Shown here in pieces: positions 7,828-15,474 of a stretch of 23,515 nucleotides of DNA. The DNA is from Pseudomonadota bacterium (GTDB lineage: Bacteria; Pseudomonadota; Alphaproteobacteria; Rhizobiales; Rhizobiaceae). The stretch spans positions 1 through 23,515 of the forward strand of contig JAEWOP010000276.1 of the NCBI GenBank assembly GCA_023399635.1, given 5' to 3'. The translations under genes were made by a program, and so were the position numbers. Every line of letters begins with the position of its first letter. Positions within the stretch are counted from its first letter, which is position 1. Under the pieces are notes generated by a model that saw only the letters and a program-made list of their open reading frames with translations, did not search any database and was not told the origin of the DNA.

Positions 7828-9906
7828 TCAGAACTCTTCCCAGTCCCCATCAGCCGCTGCGGACGCGGCTGCCGGAGCGCCCATCCCGAAGGCCTTGGCG
7901 ATCTTGCCGGTCATGGCTCGGGCAGGAGAGATTCTCGGCGCCTGATGGGAAGCAGCAACGGGACGCGACGATGTCGGTGCCGTCTGTCGTACGGGACTCG
8001 AGCCGGCCGCGGAGGCATGATGCGTCGGCGCCGCCTGGGCTGGATAGCCGTTGCCGATGTTGAAACGGGACACCATGGAGAAAAGGCTTGCCGCTTCCGA
8101 AGACAATTTCTGCGTGGCGGCGGAGGTTTCCTCGACCATGGCAGCATTCTGCTGCGTTACCTGATCCATCTGGTTGACGGCGGTATTCACTTCCTGCAGG
8201 CCGGTTGCCTGTTCCTTAGCGGCAACGGCGATGGAATGGATGTGATCGTTGATGCGCAGGACCCTGCTTTCGATCTCTGACAGCGCTTCCCCGGTCTTCT
8301 GGACAAAGCGCACCCCGCCAGCCACTTCCTCGCCGGACTTGGTGATCAGCCCCTTGATCTCCTTGGCGGCAGCAGCCGAACGTTGAGCGAGCTCGCGGAC
8401 TTCCTGAGCGACAACGGCAAAGCCCTTGCCTGCTTCGCCGGCGCGTGCTGCTTCGACACCGGCATTGAGGGCCAGAAGGTTCGTCTGGAATGCTATCTCA
8501 TCGATGACGTTGGTGATCTGAGCAATTTCGCGCGAAGCCTGCTCGATCCGCTCCATCGCCTGAACCGCACTGCGGACGACCGTGCCCGACTGTACGGCGC
8601 TTTCTTTCGCCTCACCCACCATGACCGTGGCTTCCTGAGCGCGCTCCGTGGAAGTACGCACAACGGCCGTGATCTGGTCCAACGCAGCTGACGTTTCCTC
8701 CAGCGCGGCTGCCTGTTGCTCCGTGCGCTTCGAGAGGTCGTTAGTGGCGCTACTCAGCTCGTTCGACCCATCGTTGATGGTGCTCGTGGAGAGCCGGACG
8801 TTCTGCATCGCGCTCCGCAGGCTTTCAACGGCGGCGTTTACGTTCGCCTGAAGTTCCGCAAAGGCACCACGGAAATGGCCGGACATCGTCGTCGTCAAGT
8901 TTCCCTGTGCCATGGCCTGCACGACTCGACCGGTTTCCGAAACCCCGGCTTCGACAGCGTCGAGCAGGCTATCCACGTTGCGCGCGAAATTATCCAGGCT
9001 TTCGTCGCCGAACGTCTTGTCGATACGCTTGCTGAAGTCACCCTGGACGGCGGCGCCAACGACCGTCTCTATGCAACCCCGCAGCTCATCGCTGCGAGCA
9101 CGGCTGCCGTTTTCCTGCTCGTTCATGCGAGCAACCTCGATGCCGTTGCGCTTGAAGACTTCAACAGCAGCAGCCATCTCGCCTACCTCGTCGGCGCGGC
9201 CAACAGAGGGGATCGCCGTTGAGAAATCGCCCGCGGCAATCCGCTTCATGCTTTCGGTGATCTCAGTGATCGGTCCGCTCAATTGGCGACGCCCGAGGTA
9301 CAAGCCGAACGCCGCACCGGCGCCCACGCCAAGCAGCGTAACCATTCCTACCACAAGCACGATGGCGCTGCTGAAGCTGTCGATCTGAGCATCGACAGCT
9401 TCCAGTTCTGCCAGATCCGCCGTAACGACTTTGTCGATCTCAGCCTGGAAGGCTTTACGATTGCTTCGGTTGTCTTCGTTGTTCCCCTGCGCGTTGGCAG
9501 CTTCCGGACTAACTTCAGCACCCAGACGAACAGTCTCCGTGCGGAAGGCCCGGAACTCACCGGCCCGTTGCAAGAGGCTCGCGAAGTTCGCCTGCTGGCT
9601 TTCGGGAACGACGGCTTTCCATTCAGCCAGAAGCTTGTCCATGCTGTCGAGGCTCTTGAGCAAGCCTTCGCCAAACTTGCTTGCCTGCTCCGTTGTTTCG
9701 GAGGCATAGATGCCACGAGCATCCATGACGACTGCCGTCACGATACGGTTGAGGCTTTCGCCTAGATGAGCCCGATGCGCTGCAGCCTCATAGGTGTGCA
9801 TCTGCGTGCGGAACTCTGACATGGCAAAGAGAGACAGTCCGCCGACAACCAAAGCCACGGCACTCATAAGGCCAACTAGAAGATTAATCTTCCCCCGGAT
9901 TTTCAT
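7828..9906 (-). CDS. Methyl-accepting chemotaxis protein (transmembrane chemoreceptor)
   Basis: The 692-residue protein has TM1 (about 8-28), a mostly helical periplasmic ligand domain of about 150 residues (29-178, probably a four-helix bundle), TM2 (180-204), a HAMP domain (about 204-257) and a second HAMP-like unit (about 280-365). The signalling hairpin follows, with the conserved tip EIAFQTNLLALNAGVEAARAG near 470-490, where CheW and CheA bind. Flanking helices contain EETSAA-type methylation segments (403-408 and 592-597). An Ala/Pro/Ser-rich linker (about 620-685) ends in DWEEF, a pentapeptide of the kind that tethers CheR and CheB. AAAAGGG lies 6 nt before the ATG. The ligand cannot be read from sequence, and no che genes are adjacent. 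Confidence 0.96.
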   Translation of the reverse strand: MKIRGKINLLVGLMSAVALVVGGLSLFAMSEFRTQMHTYEAAAHRAHLGESLNRIVTAVVMDARGIYASETTEQASKFGEGLLKSLDSMDKLLAEWKAVVPESQQANFASLLQRAGEFRAFRTETVRLGAEVSPEAANAQGNNEDNRSNRKAFQAEIDKVVTADLAELEAVDAQIDSFSSAIVLVVGMVTLLGVGAGAAFGLYLGRRQLSGPITEITESMKRIAAGDFSTAIPSVGRADEVGEMAAAVEVFKRNGIEVARMNEQENGSRARSDELRGCIETVVGAAVQGDFSKRIDKTFGDESLDNFARNVDSLLDAVEAGVSETGRVVQAMAQGNLTTTMSGHFRGAFAELQANVNAAVESLRSAMQNVRLSTSTINDGSNELSSATNDLSKRTEQQAAALEETSAALDQITAVVRTSTERAQEATVMVGEAKESAVQSGTVVRSAVQAMERIEQASREIAQITNVIDEIAFQTNLLALNAGVEAARAGEAGKGFAVVAQEVRELAQRSAAAAKEIKGLITKSGEEVAGGVRFVQKTGEALSEIESRVLRINDHIHSIAVAAKEQATGLQEVNTAVNQMDQVTQQNAAMVEETSAATQKLSSEAASLFSMVSRFNIGNGYPAQAAPTHHASAAGSSPVRQTAPTSSRPVAASHQAPRISPARAMTGKIAKAFGMGAPAAASAAADGDWEEF

Positions 9907-9999
9907 TGCATACCCTTTTCTACAGACATCTCTGTGGTTCAGGGAAACGGTTAGTGCCGATTAATCCCAGTCCTGAATGCGAGATTTGGCACGCAAGAA

Positions 10000-10014
10000 T
10001 TAACGAACGCTTGA
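10000..10014 (+). promoter_or_regulatory. Candidate CtrA-type site upstream of the chemoreceptor
   Basis: TTAA, seven bases, then TTGA matches the alphaproteobacterial CtrA consensus TTAA-N7-TTAA at seven of eight defined positions. It sits about 94 nt before the chemoreceptor start codon. CtrA is known to control motility and chemotaxis genes in several alphaproteobacteria, but a single 7/8 match can arise by chance. Confidence 0.3.
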
Positions 10015-10100
10015 GCCTATATTTCTGACGCGGCTCCAAGCATCACGGCAACATCGTTCGCAACATGTTGACTTAATTGAAAAAAGATCCCTACGAGATG

Positions 10101-10128
10101 CGAAATCCATAGACACTATGAATTTTCG
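10101..10128. repeat. Imperfect 28-bp inverted repeat in the divergent region
   Basis: CGAAATCCATAG and CTATGAATTTTCG are complementary at 11 positions, with one mismatch and one bulged T, around the 3-nt centre ACA. As both flanking genes point away from it, it is not placed to be a terminator. An operator or a structured RNA element is more likely. Confidence 0.5.
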
Positions 10129-10215
10129 TCCCTCATTTTAGCGAAAGACGTGAGGTCAACCCTCCCGCCACGCTGGTTAACCGCCCTTGATGTTGATGGG
10201 GGCACGCTCCTGTAA

Positions 10216-10245
10216 TTGACTTTTCGGAGCAGTTGCTCTTATAAG
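10216..10245 (+). promoter_or_regulatory. Sigma-70 type promoter for rpmH-rnpA-yidC
   Basis: TTGACT (10216-10221) and TATAAG (10240-10245) each match the housekeeping consensus at five of six positions and are separated by 18 nt. Transcription should begin near 10252, giving an rpmH leader of about 110 nt. It is the best promoter match I found in the window. Confidence 0.65.
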
Positions 10246-10332
10246 CCGCGCACGTTCAGCCTTTACGGCTCGCGCGAATGCGCAGACTTGGCAGGACGTT
10301 TCCGAAACGCTGATGCCGCAAGGCATAACAAG

Positions 10333-10350
10333 AAGGGCCGCACACCGCGG
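10333..10350 (+). promoter_or_regulatory. Distant rpmH Shine-Dalgarno followed by a small hairpin
   Basis: AAGGG (10333-10337) is the only Shine-Dalgarno-like sequence before rpmH, but it is 23 nt from the ATG, too far for a linear mRNA. Directly after it CCGC (10338-10341) can pair with GCGG (10347-10350) around ACACC. Folding this 13-nt element would bring the site to 10 nt from the start codon, across an A+U-only spacer. This is an inference from the sequence. Confidence 0.4.
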
Positions 10351-10360
10351 TATTAAATAA

Positions 10361-10498
10361 ATGTCAAAGCGTACGTTCCAACCGTCCAAGCTTGTTCGCA
10401 AGCGCCGCCACGGTTTCCGTGCCCGCATGGCCACCGCTGGTGGCCGCAAGGTTCTTGCAGCTCGTCGCGCACGCGGCCGCAAGCGTCTCTCGGCCTAA
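10361..10498 (+). CDS. rpmH: 50S ribosomal protein L34
   Basis: The 45-residue basic protein reads MSKRTFQPSKLVRKRRHG then FRARMATAGGRKVLAARRARGRKRLSA, an unmistakable L34. It binds 23S rRNA in the large ribosomal subunit. Compared with the 44-residue form I know from rhizobia, it has an extra Ser after Met. The start has no Shine-Dalgarno sequence at normal distance and is preceded by TATTAAATAA. It is the first gene of the classical rpmH-rnpA-yidC order and lies 26 nt before rnpA. Confidence 0.98.
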   Translation: MSKRTFQPSKLVRKRRHGFRARMATAGGRKVLAARRARGRKRLSA

Positions 10499-10524
10499 GG
10501 CCGAGCGTGCCCGTTAGCCGGGCG

Positions 10525-10917
10525 ATGACGAAAGACGACAAGGACAAATCGACTGTCGGGCGGCTGAAAAGCCGGCCGCAGTTTCTTGCCGTGCGCAAAG
10601 GCGAGATGCGCCGCGGCCGTAATTTTCTCGTCGAGGTTCTCGATCGGCAAGAGCCGGACGCTCCTGCACGTGTTGGCTTCACCGTCACCAAGAAACACGG
10701 AAATGCGGTTGAGCGAAATCGAATGCGTCGCCGCCTGAAGGAGGCGGTTAGAACGTCGGCCGCGTTTGCAATGAAGCCGGGACACGATTATGTCATTGTC
10801 GCGCGGCGGGAGGTCCTCAAGGTGCCTTTCGCGGAACTGGCCGCACAGATCGTCGAGCGTATCGAGACACGACCGAAACAGAAGCGGTCCGAGGAGACCC
10901 GTTCCAGGAAAGCATGA
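10525..10917 (+). CDS. rnpA: Ribonuclease P protein component
   Basis: This is the small basic protein subunit of RNase P, which helps the catalytic RNA remove 5' leaders from tRNA precursors. From the ATG at 10525 it has 130 residues. The family signature is GFTVTKKHGNAVERNRM at 51-67 followed by RRRLKEAVR, the RNR region contacting RNase P RNA. The N-terminal VGRLKSRPQFLAVRKG matches rhizobial RnpA. The frame is open back to a GTG at 10507, which would add six residues. Neither start has a good Shine-Dalgarno site, and coupling to rpmH is likely. Its stop codon overlaps the start of yidC (ATGA). Confidence 0.96.
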   Translation: MTKDDKDKSTVGRLKSRPQFLAVRKGEMRRGRNFLVEVLDRQEPDAPARVGFTVTKKHGNAVERNRMRRRLKEAVRTSAAFAMKPGHDYVIVARREVLKVPFAELAAQIVERIETRPKQKRSEETRSRKA

Positions 10918-12707
10918 TGGAAAAAAACCGCAACTACTTCATTGCCATCGCCTTGTCGGTGGTCATCGTTCTTGCCTGGCAGTTCTTCTACATGAACCCG
11001 AGGATGGAGGCGCAGCAGCGCGCACTTGAAGCTCAGCAGGCATTGCAGGGCGAGGCGCCCCGACCTGTTGCTCCCGAAAGCCCCGGCGTAACAAGCAGCG
11101 GCGCACTGCCAGGCGGAACGCAGGCCGAGGCAACGCAAAACCGTGAGCAGGCTGTTGCGGCAAGCCCGCGCGTCGAAATCGACACCCCTGCCCTGTCCGG
11201 CTCCATCAACTTGATGGGTGCGCGTTTCGACGACCTGAAGCTGCGCGAATATCATGAGACCGTAGACGACAGCAGCCCGACCATCACCCTCTTTTCCCCG
11301 GCCAATACCGCTGGCGGCTACTTTACCGAACTGGGCTTCGTGCAGAGCGAGACATCGGGTGCCGTGCCCGGTCCGACGACACCCTGGACGCTTGCCAGTG
11401 GCGAAAGGCTGAGCGTTGATACGCCGGTAACGCTCTCGTTCACCAACGAGAAAGGCGTCGTCTTCACCCGCACGATTTCCGTCGACGACCATTACATGAT
11501 CAGCGTGACGGACAGCATCCAGAACCCGACAGGCGAAGCACTGACGCTGTCTCCTTATGGCCGAGTGACTCGCTACAACAAGCCGGCCACCCCCTCGGTT
11601 TACGTCATCCATGAAGGCTTCATCGGCGTTCTCGGTGAAACCGGCCTCGTGGAAGAAAGCTACGGCGATGTTGAAGAGGAAGCCATCGCGAATGCGAAGA
11701 CGACAGGCGGCTGGATCGGCATCACGGACAAATACTGGGCTGCCACGCTCGTCCCACCGCAGTCGTTGCCTTACGATTCGCGCTTCTCGCATTTCACCGA
11801 TGGGCAGCCACGGTATCAGGCAGACTTCCGCAGTGATGCACTGACGGTTGAGGCTGGCCAGACCGCAGAGGTGAAGAACCTCGTTTTTGCAGGCGCCAAA
11901 GAGGTACCACTCGTCGACCGCTATGAAGCCGAATACTCGATCCCGCGCTTCGAGCTCCTGATCGACTGGGGATGGTTCTACTTCATCACCAAGCCGATGT
12001 TCCACCTGATGGACTTCTTCTTCCGCTACTTCGGCAACTTCGGTGTGGCGATCCTCCTGACAACCATCGTCGTCAAGGCAATCTTCTTCCCGCTGGCCAG
12101 CAAGCAGTATGCCTCCATGGCCAACATGAAGCGCATGCAGCCGAAGATGGAAGAGCTGAAGGCAAAGCATGGCGACGACCGCATGGCCATGCAGCAGGCC
12201 ATGATGCAGCTCTACAAGGAGGAGAAGATCAACCCGATCGCGGGCTGCTGGCCGATCCTCCTGCAGATCCCCGTGTTCTTCGCGCTCTACAAGGTGATCT
12301 ACGTCACGATCGAGATGCGGCACGCACCGTTTTTTGGCTGGATCCAGGATCTTTCGGCGCCGGACCCGACGTCGCTCTTCAACCTGTTCGGCCTTCTGCC
12401 CTACGACGTCCCCAGCTTCCTGCTGATCGGTGTCTGGCCGCTGATCATGGGTGTTACCATGTGGCTGCAGAGGCGCATGAACCCGACACCGCCGGATCCG
12501 ACCCAGGCGATGATCTTCAACTGGATGCCGCTGATCTTCACCTTCATGTTGGCAACCTTCCCGGCCGGCCTCGTGATCTACTGGGCATGGAACAACACGC
12601 TGTCCATCATGCAGCAGGCGCTGATCATGAAGCGGCACGGGGCCAAGATCGAGCTCTTCGACAACATCAAGGGCATGTTCCGGCGAAAGCCTGCACCCAA
12701 CAAGTAA
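10914..12707 (+). CDS. yidC: Membrane protein insertase YidC (Oxa1 family)
   Basis: YidC inserts and folds inner-membrane proteins, alone or with the Sec translocon. The 597-residue protein has an N-terminal transmembrane anchor (about 7-26) beginning KNRNYFIAIALS, a Gln/Ala/Pro-rich linker (about 32-85), a large periplasmic beta-sandwich domain (about 88-345), and the conserved insertase core (about 350-575). Core features are FGNFGVAILLTTIVVKAIFFP, the cytoplasmic hairpin MKRMQPKMEELK, NPIAGCWPILLQIPVFFALYK (440-460) and the last helices with FPAGLVIYWAWNN. The first ATG (10914) overlaps the rnpA stop. The second, at 10917, is better spaced (6 nt) from AGGAA at 10906-10910 and may be the true start. 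An intrinsic terminator follows. Confidence 0.98.
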   Translation: MMEKNRNYFIAIALSVVIVLAWQFFYMNPRMEAQQRALEAQQALQGEAPRPVAPESPGVTSSGALPGGTQAEATQNREQAVAASPRVEIDTPALSGSINLMGARFDDLKLREYHETVDDSSPTITLFSPANTAGGYFTELGFVQSETSGAVPGPTTPWTLASGERLSVDTPVTLSFTNEKGVVFTRTISVDDHYMISVTDSIQNPTGEALTLSPYGRVTRYNKPATPSVYVIHEGFIGVLGETGLVEESYGDVEEEAIANAKTTGGWIGITDKYWAATLVPPQSLPYDSRFSHFTDGQPRYQADFRSDALTVEAGQTAEVKNLVFAGAKEVPLVDRYEAEYSIPRFELLIDWGWFYFITKPMFHLMDFFFRYFGNFGVAILLTTIVVKAIFFPLASKQYASMANMKRMQPKMEELKAKHGDDRMAMQQAMMQLYKEEKINPIAGCWPILLQIPVFFALYKVIYVTIEMRHAPFFGWIQDLSAPDPTSLFNLFGLLPYDVPSFLLIGVWPLIMGVTMWLQRRMNPTPPDPTQAMIFNWMPLIFTFMLATFPAGLVIYWAWNNTLSIMQQALIMKRHGAKIELFDNIKGMFRRKPAPNK

Positions 12708-12713
12708 CGTTGA

Positions 12714-12740
12714 AAAAGCCCCGGCCAAACCGGGGCTTTT
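12714..12740 (+). terminator. Intrinsic terminator of the rpmH-rnpA-yidC operon
   Basis: AAAAGCCCCGG and CCGGGGCTTTT form a perfect 11-bp stem with loop CCAAA, and the T-run TTTTCTCTT follows. It begins 7 nt after the yidC stop codon, so engB probably has its own promoter. Confidence 0.93.
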
Positions 12741-12830
12741 CTCTTGGTACGTGTTCGACGGGCCGCCGCAACTTGACAAGCAGGAGCAAAAACCCGAAGC
12801 CCTGCCTTCCACATCGCCAGGACGAGACCC

Positions 12831-13493
12831 ATGCCCGCGAAAACGAACCCGGACGAGAAGCCGCTCTTCGGCCGCCCCTGGATCTTCATCCGCGGCGTTC
12901 CCTCCCTGAAGTTCCTGCCTCCGGAGGGGCCGCTGGAGGTGGCCTTCGCCGGGCGATCAAATGTAGGCAAGTCTTCGCTCATCAATGCCCTTGTCGGCCA
13001 CAAGGGACTTGCCCGAACTTCAAACACGCCCGGCCGGACGCAGGAGCTCAATTATTTCGTACCCGAGGGGTATTCCGGAGAAGGCGGTGACCTGCCGCCG
13101 ATGGCGCTCGTTGACATGCCGGGCTACGGTTATGCGCAAGCCCCAAAAGACCAGGTCGATGCCTGGACAAAGCTCGTCTTCGACTACCTGCGGGGACGGG
13201 CCACGCTGAAGCGCGTCTATGTGCTGATCGACAGCCGCCACGGCATCAAGAAGAATGACGAGGAGGTTCTGGACCTGCTCGACAAGGCAGCGGTCTCCTA
13301 CCAGATCGTCCTTACCAAGACCGACAAGATCAAGGAGGCCGGCGTACCTCGGCTGATTGCGGAGTCGGCGGAGAAAATCCGAAAGCGGCCGGCCGCTTAC
13401 CCGGAGATCATCGCCACCTCCTCGGAGAAGGGGAAGGGACTGGACGATCTGCGCCAGACGATTGCCCAGACGGTTGGCTATTCCACGGTCTAG
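12831..13493 (+). CDS. engB: Ribosome-biogenesis GTP-binding protein EngB (YihA/YsxC)
   Basis: EngB is a small Ras-like GTPase required for late assembly of the 50S ribosomal subunit. The 220-residue protein has all GTPase motifs: G1 GRSNVGKS (41-48), G2 around NTPGRT (65-70), G3 DMPGYG (95-100), G4 TKTDK (162-166) and G5 TSSEKGKG (196-203). FIRGVPSLKFLPPEGP ahead of G1 is characteristic of the alphaproteobacterial form. AGGA at 12819-12822, 8 nt before the ATG, supports this start. A TTGACA hexamer at 12773-12778 could be a -35 element, but I do not see a matching -10. It follows the yidC terminator and precedes argB by 76 nt. Confidence 0.97.
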   Translation: MPAKTNPDEKPLFGRPWIFIRGVPSLKFLPPEGPLEVAFAGRSNVGKSSLINALVGHKGLARTSNTPGRTQELNYFVPEGYSGEGGDLPPMALVDMPGYGYAQAPKDQVDAWTKLVFDYLRGRATLKRVYVLIDSRHGIKKNDEEVLDLLDKAAVSYQIVLTKTDKIKEAGVPRLIAESAEKIRKRPAAYPEIIATSSEKGKGLDDLRQTIAQTVGYSTV

Positions 13494-13569
13494 ACCGCCT
13501 CCGCGGCTGGTTTCATCTGTCATGAACCTGCGCTAGATACAGCGCGAATATTCTTCCACGAGGACTTCC

Positions 13570-14457
13570 ATGAGCGCGACAGACAGCGAACTTCAGGCGA
13601 AACTTCTGGCTCAAGCGCTGCCCTACATGCAGCGCTACGAGAACAAGACGATCGTCGTGAAGTATGGCGGCCACGCCATGGGGGACAATGAACTCGGCAA
13701 GGCCTTCGCCGCCGATATCGCCCTCCTGAAACAGTCGGGCGTCAATCCGATTGTGGTACACGGTGGAGGACCGCAGATCGGTGCCATGCTGAACAAGATG
13801 GGCATCGAATCGAAGTTCGAAGGCGGGTTGCGGGTCACCGATGCAAAGACCGTTGAGATCGTCGAGATGGTGCTTGCCGGCTCGATCAACAAGGAGATCG
13901 TGGCCCTCATCAACCAGACGGGTGAGTGGGCGATCGGCCTCTGTGGCAAGGACGGCAACATGGTCTTTGCCGAGAAGGCGAAGAAGACCATCATCGATCC
14001 CGATTCCAACATCGAGCGGGTTCTTGACCTCGGATTCGTCGGCGAGGTGGTCGAAGTTGACCGGACGCTGCTCGACCTGCTGGCGAAGTCCGAGATGATC
14101 CCGGTCATAGCGCCGGTTGCCCCCGGCCGCGACGGCGCGACCTACAATATCAATGCCGACACCTTTGCCGGCGCCATAGCGGGCGCACTTCACGCAACGC
14201 GTCTGCTGTTTCTCACCGATGTCCCCGGCGTGCTCGACAAGGACAAGAACCTCATCAAGGAACTAACGGTCGCGCAGGCGCAGGCTTTGATCAAGGACGG
14301 GACGATCTCCGGCGGCATGATCCCGAAGGTCGAAACCTGCATCGACGCCATCAAGGCCGGCGTGCAGGGGGTGGTCATTCTCAACGGCAAGACGGCGCAC
14401 TCCGTACTGCTCGAGATCTTCACAGAGCACGGCGCCGGCACTCTTATCGTTCCCTGA
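13570..14457 (+). CDS. argB: Acetylglutamate kinase
   Basis: The enzyme phosphorylates N-acetyl-L-glutamate with ATP, the second and usually controlled step of arginine synthesis. The 295-residue protein has the amino acid kinase fold with Lys31 in VVKYGG, the GGGPQI loop (65-70), substrate arginine in GLRVTD (Arg88), NINAD (193-197), TDVPGV (216-221) and Lys253 in SGGMIPKV. It carries an N-terminal helix LAQALPYMQRYENK and a C-terminal EHGAGTLI. Both are features of the hexameric, arginine-inhibited kinases, so feedback inhibition is likely. GAGGA at 13560-13564 supports the start. Its stop codon directly abuts that of the convergent transporter. Confidence 0.98.
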   Translation: MSATDSELQAKLLAQALPYMQRYENKTIVVKYGGHAMGDNELGKAFAADIALLKQSGVNPIVVHGGGPQIGAMLNKMGIESKFEGGLRVTDAKTVEIVEMVLAGSINKEIVALINQTGEWAIGLCGKDGNMVFAEKAKKTIIDPDSNIERVLDLGFVGEVVEVDRTLLDLLAKSEMIPVIAPVAPGRDGATYNINADTFAGAIAGALHATRLLFLTDVPGVLDKDKNLIKELTVAQAQALIKDGTISGGMIPKVETCIDAIKAGVQGVVILNGKTAHSVLLEIFTEHGAGTLIVP

Positions 14458-14467
14458 TCAGATCAGG
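14453..14467. repeat. Palindrome containing both convergent stop codons
   Basis: CCTGATC-A-GATCAGG is a perfect 15-bp palindrome. It holds the argB stop (14455-14457) and, on the other strand, the transporter stop (14458-14460). The RNA from either strand could form a 6-bp hairpin with loop CAG, but no T-run follows, so termination by it is doubtful. Confidence 0.6.
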
Positions 14468-15414
14468 ACGAGGGCAAGGATTCCGAGGACGATCAGCAGG
14501 CAGCCGGCGATCTCCAGCCGGTTGATGTGCTCCTTGAACACAAAGACCGACGAGGCGAAGGTGAAGAGCATTTCCACCTGCGCAAGCGCCTTGATGACCG
14601 CGGCCGGCTGAAGCGTCATGGCGGTGAACCAGCCGAAGGATGCAGTGGCGCCGACGAAGCCGACGAGAACCGCGGGGCGCCAGGCGGCGAGGATCTTCGG
14701 CAGTTCCTCGCGCTCCCTGATCACAATCCAGACCAGCATGGCGAGCGCCTGCATGATGATGACGACCATCAGCGTGTAGCCTGCCTGCACTACCGGATCA
14801 GCCGCCGGCAAACTTGGAGCAAGCGACAGCGAAGCGTAACGGTACGAGACGCCGGAAATTCCGAACAGGAAGCCGGACAGGAGCCCGAGGACGGCCGTGC
14901 GGCTGCCCACGGAAGAAATCAGCGACCTCGGCGTCAGTTCCGTTCTTGCCACCGAAATCAGCATCACGCCGACGACGGAAATCGCTATGGCAATGATCGT
15001 GCCGATCGTCACCGTTTCGCCCACGAGCACCAGTGCCACAAGGGCAGCCTGTGCGGGCTCCGTGCGCGAGTAGGCGGTTCCGACAGCAAAGTTGCGGAAG
15101 GCGAAGATATAGACCAGCAGGAAGGTCGCACCGATCTGGGCAAAGCCGCCGGCAATGGCCCAGAGCCAGAAGCCGGCGTTCGGAACGGGCATAGCCCGCC
15201 CGAACCCAAAATGAAGGATTGCCATGTAGGCGAGCGCAAATGGCACGCCATACCCGAAGCGCACGAACGTCGCGCCGGTGGTGTTCAACCGGCCGCGCAG
15301 GTGCTTCTGCAGCGCCGAGCGCATGTTCTGCAGGAAAGCCGACGCTACCGTGATGGGAATCCAGAGTTCCATGCTGTCGCCGCTAGCATCAAGTAGCATC
15401 TTCGCCAAGGGCAC
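14458..15414 (-). CDS. DMT-superfamily (EamA-type) membrane transporter
   Basis: This polytopic inner-membrane protein has ten predicted hydrophobic segments arranged as two five-helix EamA halves. The second half ends with the typical AQVEMLFTFASSVFVFKEH near 278-296, followed by a last helix of IVLGILALVLI type. Such carriers export or import small metabolites, and the substrate cannot be read here. Two starts are possible. The GTG at 15414 is 6 nt from an excellent GAGGGAA and gives 318 residues. The ATG at 15372 lacks a Shine-Dalgarno site but begins MELWIPITVASAF, where the first membrane helix begins, giving 304 residues. I use the first on ribosome-binding evidence. It is divergent from the HAD gene. 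Confidence 0.85.
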   Translation of the reverse strand: MPLAKMLLDASGDSMELWIPITVASAFLQNMRSALQKHLRGRLNTTGATFVRFGYGVPFALAYMAILHFGFGRAMPVPNAGFWLWAIAGGFAQIGATFLLVYIFAFRNFAVGTAYSRTEPAQAALVALVLVGETVTIGTIIAIAISVVGVMLISVARTELTPRSLISSVGSRTAVLGLLSGFLFGISGVSYRYASLSLAPSLPAADPVVQAGYTLMVVIIMQALAMLVWIVIREREELPKILAAWRPAVLVGFVGATASFGWFTAMTLQPAAVIKALAQVEMLFTFASSVFVFKEHINRLEIAGCLLIVLGILALVLI

Positions 15415-15420
15415 TTCGGC

Positions 15421-15427
15421 TTCCCTC
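15421..15427 (-). promoter_or_regulatory. Ribosome-binding site favouring a GTG start for the DMT transporter
   Basis: On the minus strand GAGGGAA lies 6 nt upstream of the GTG at 15414. No comparable site precedes the in-frame ATG codons at 15399 or 15372, so this sequence decides for the longer protein. Confidence 0.55.
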
Positions 15428-15474
15428 GGGCGTTAGCCGTTTTCTTTGACAGCCACAGAGTGCATAAGGCGGCC

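Larger units (their letters stand above)
9907..10360. other. 454-nt divergent intergenic region between the chemoreceptor and rpmH
   Basis: I see no convincing protein gene in this interval. The right part holds the rpmH promoter and its structured leader. The left part should hold the chemoreceptor promoter. It contains CtrA-like sequence at 10000-10014, and an imperfect 28-bp dyad lies centrally at 10101-10128. Base composition is more A+T-rich around 10060-10140 than in the flanking genes, as expected for control DNA. Confidence 0.75.

Noticed and set aside
9987..10003. Possible sigma-54 promoter: a perfect TGGCACG -24 element on the plus strand.
   Set aside because: The bases where the -12 TTGC should lie read AATT, and the orientation points away from the chemoreceptor and is far from rpmH.
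10788..12812. A very long open frame (674 codons) antisense to rnpA and yidC.
   Set aside because: High-G+C genes routinely leave open antisense frames. The product is His/Arg/Asp-rich without domains, and the sense strand holds unmistakable RnpA and YidC.
14527..15396. A 289-codon plus-strand frame opposite the DMT transporter, and a 372-codon frame in yidC/engB at 11972-13090.
   Set aside because: Both give low-complexity charged products and overlap genes with clear family motifs in the other frame.
15446..15451. TTGACA as a -35 element for the HAD gene.
   Set aside because: The matching -10 would fall at the start codon and no suitable hexamer is present.
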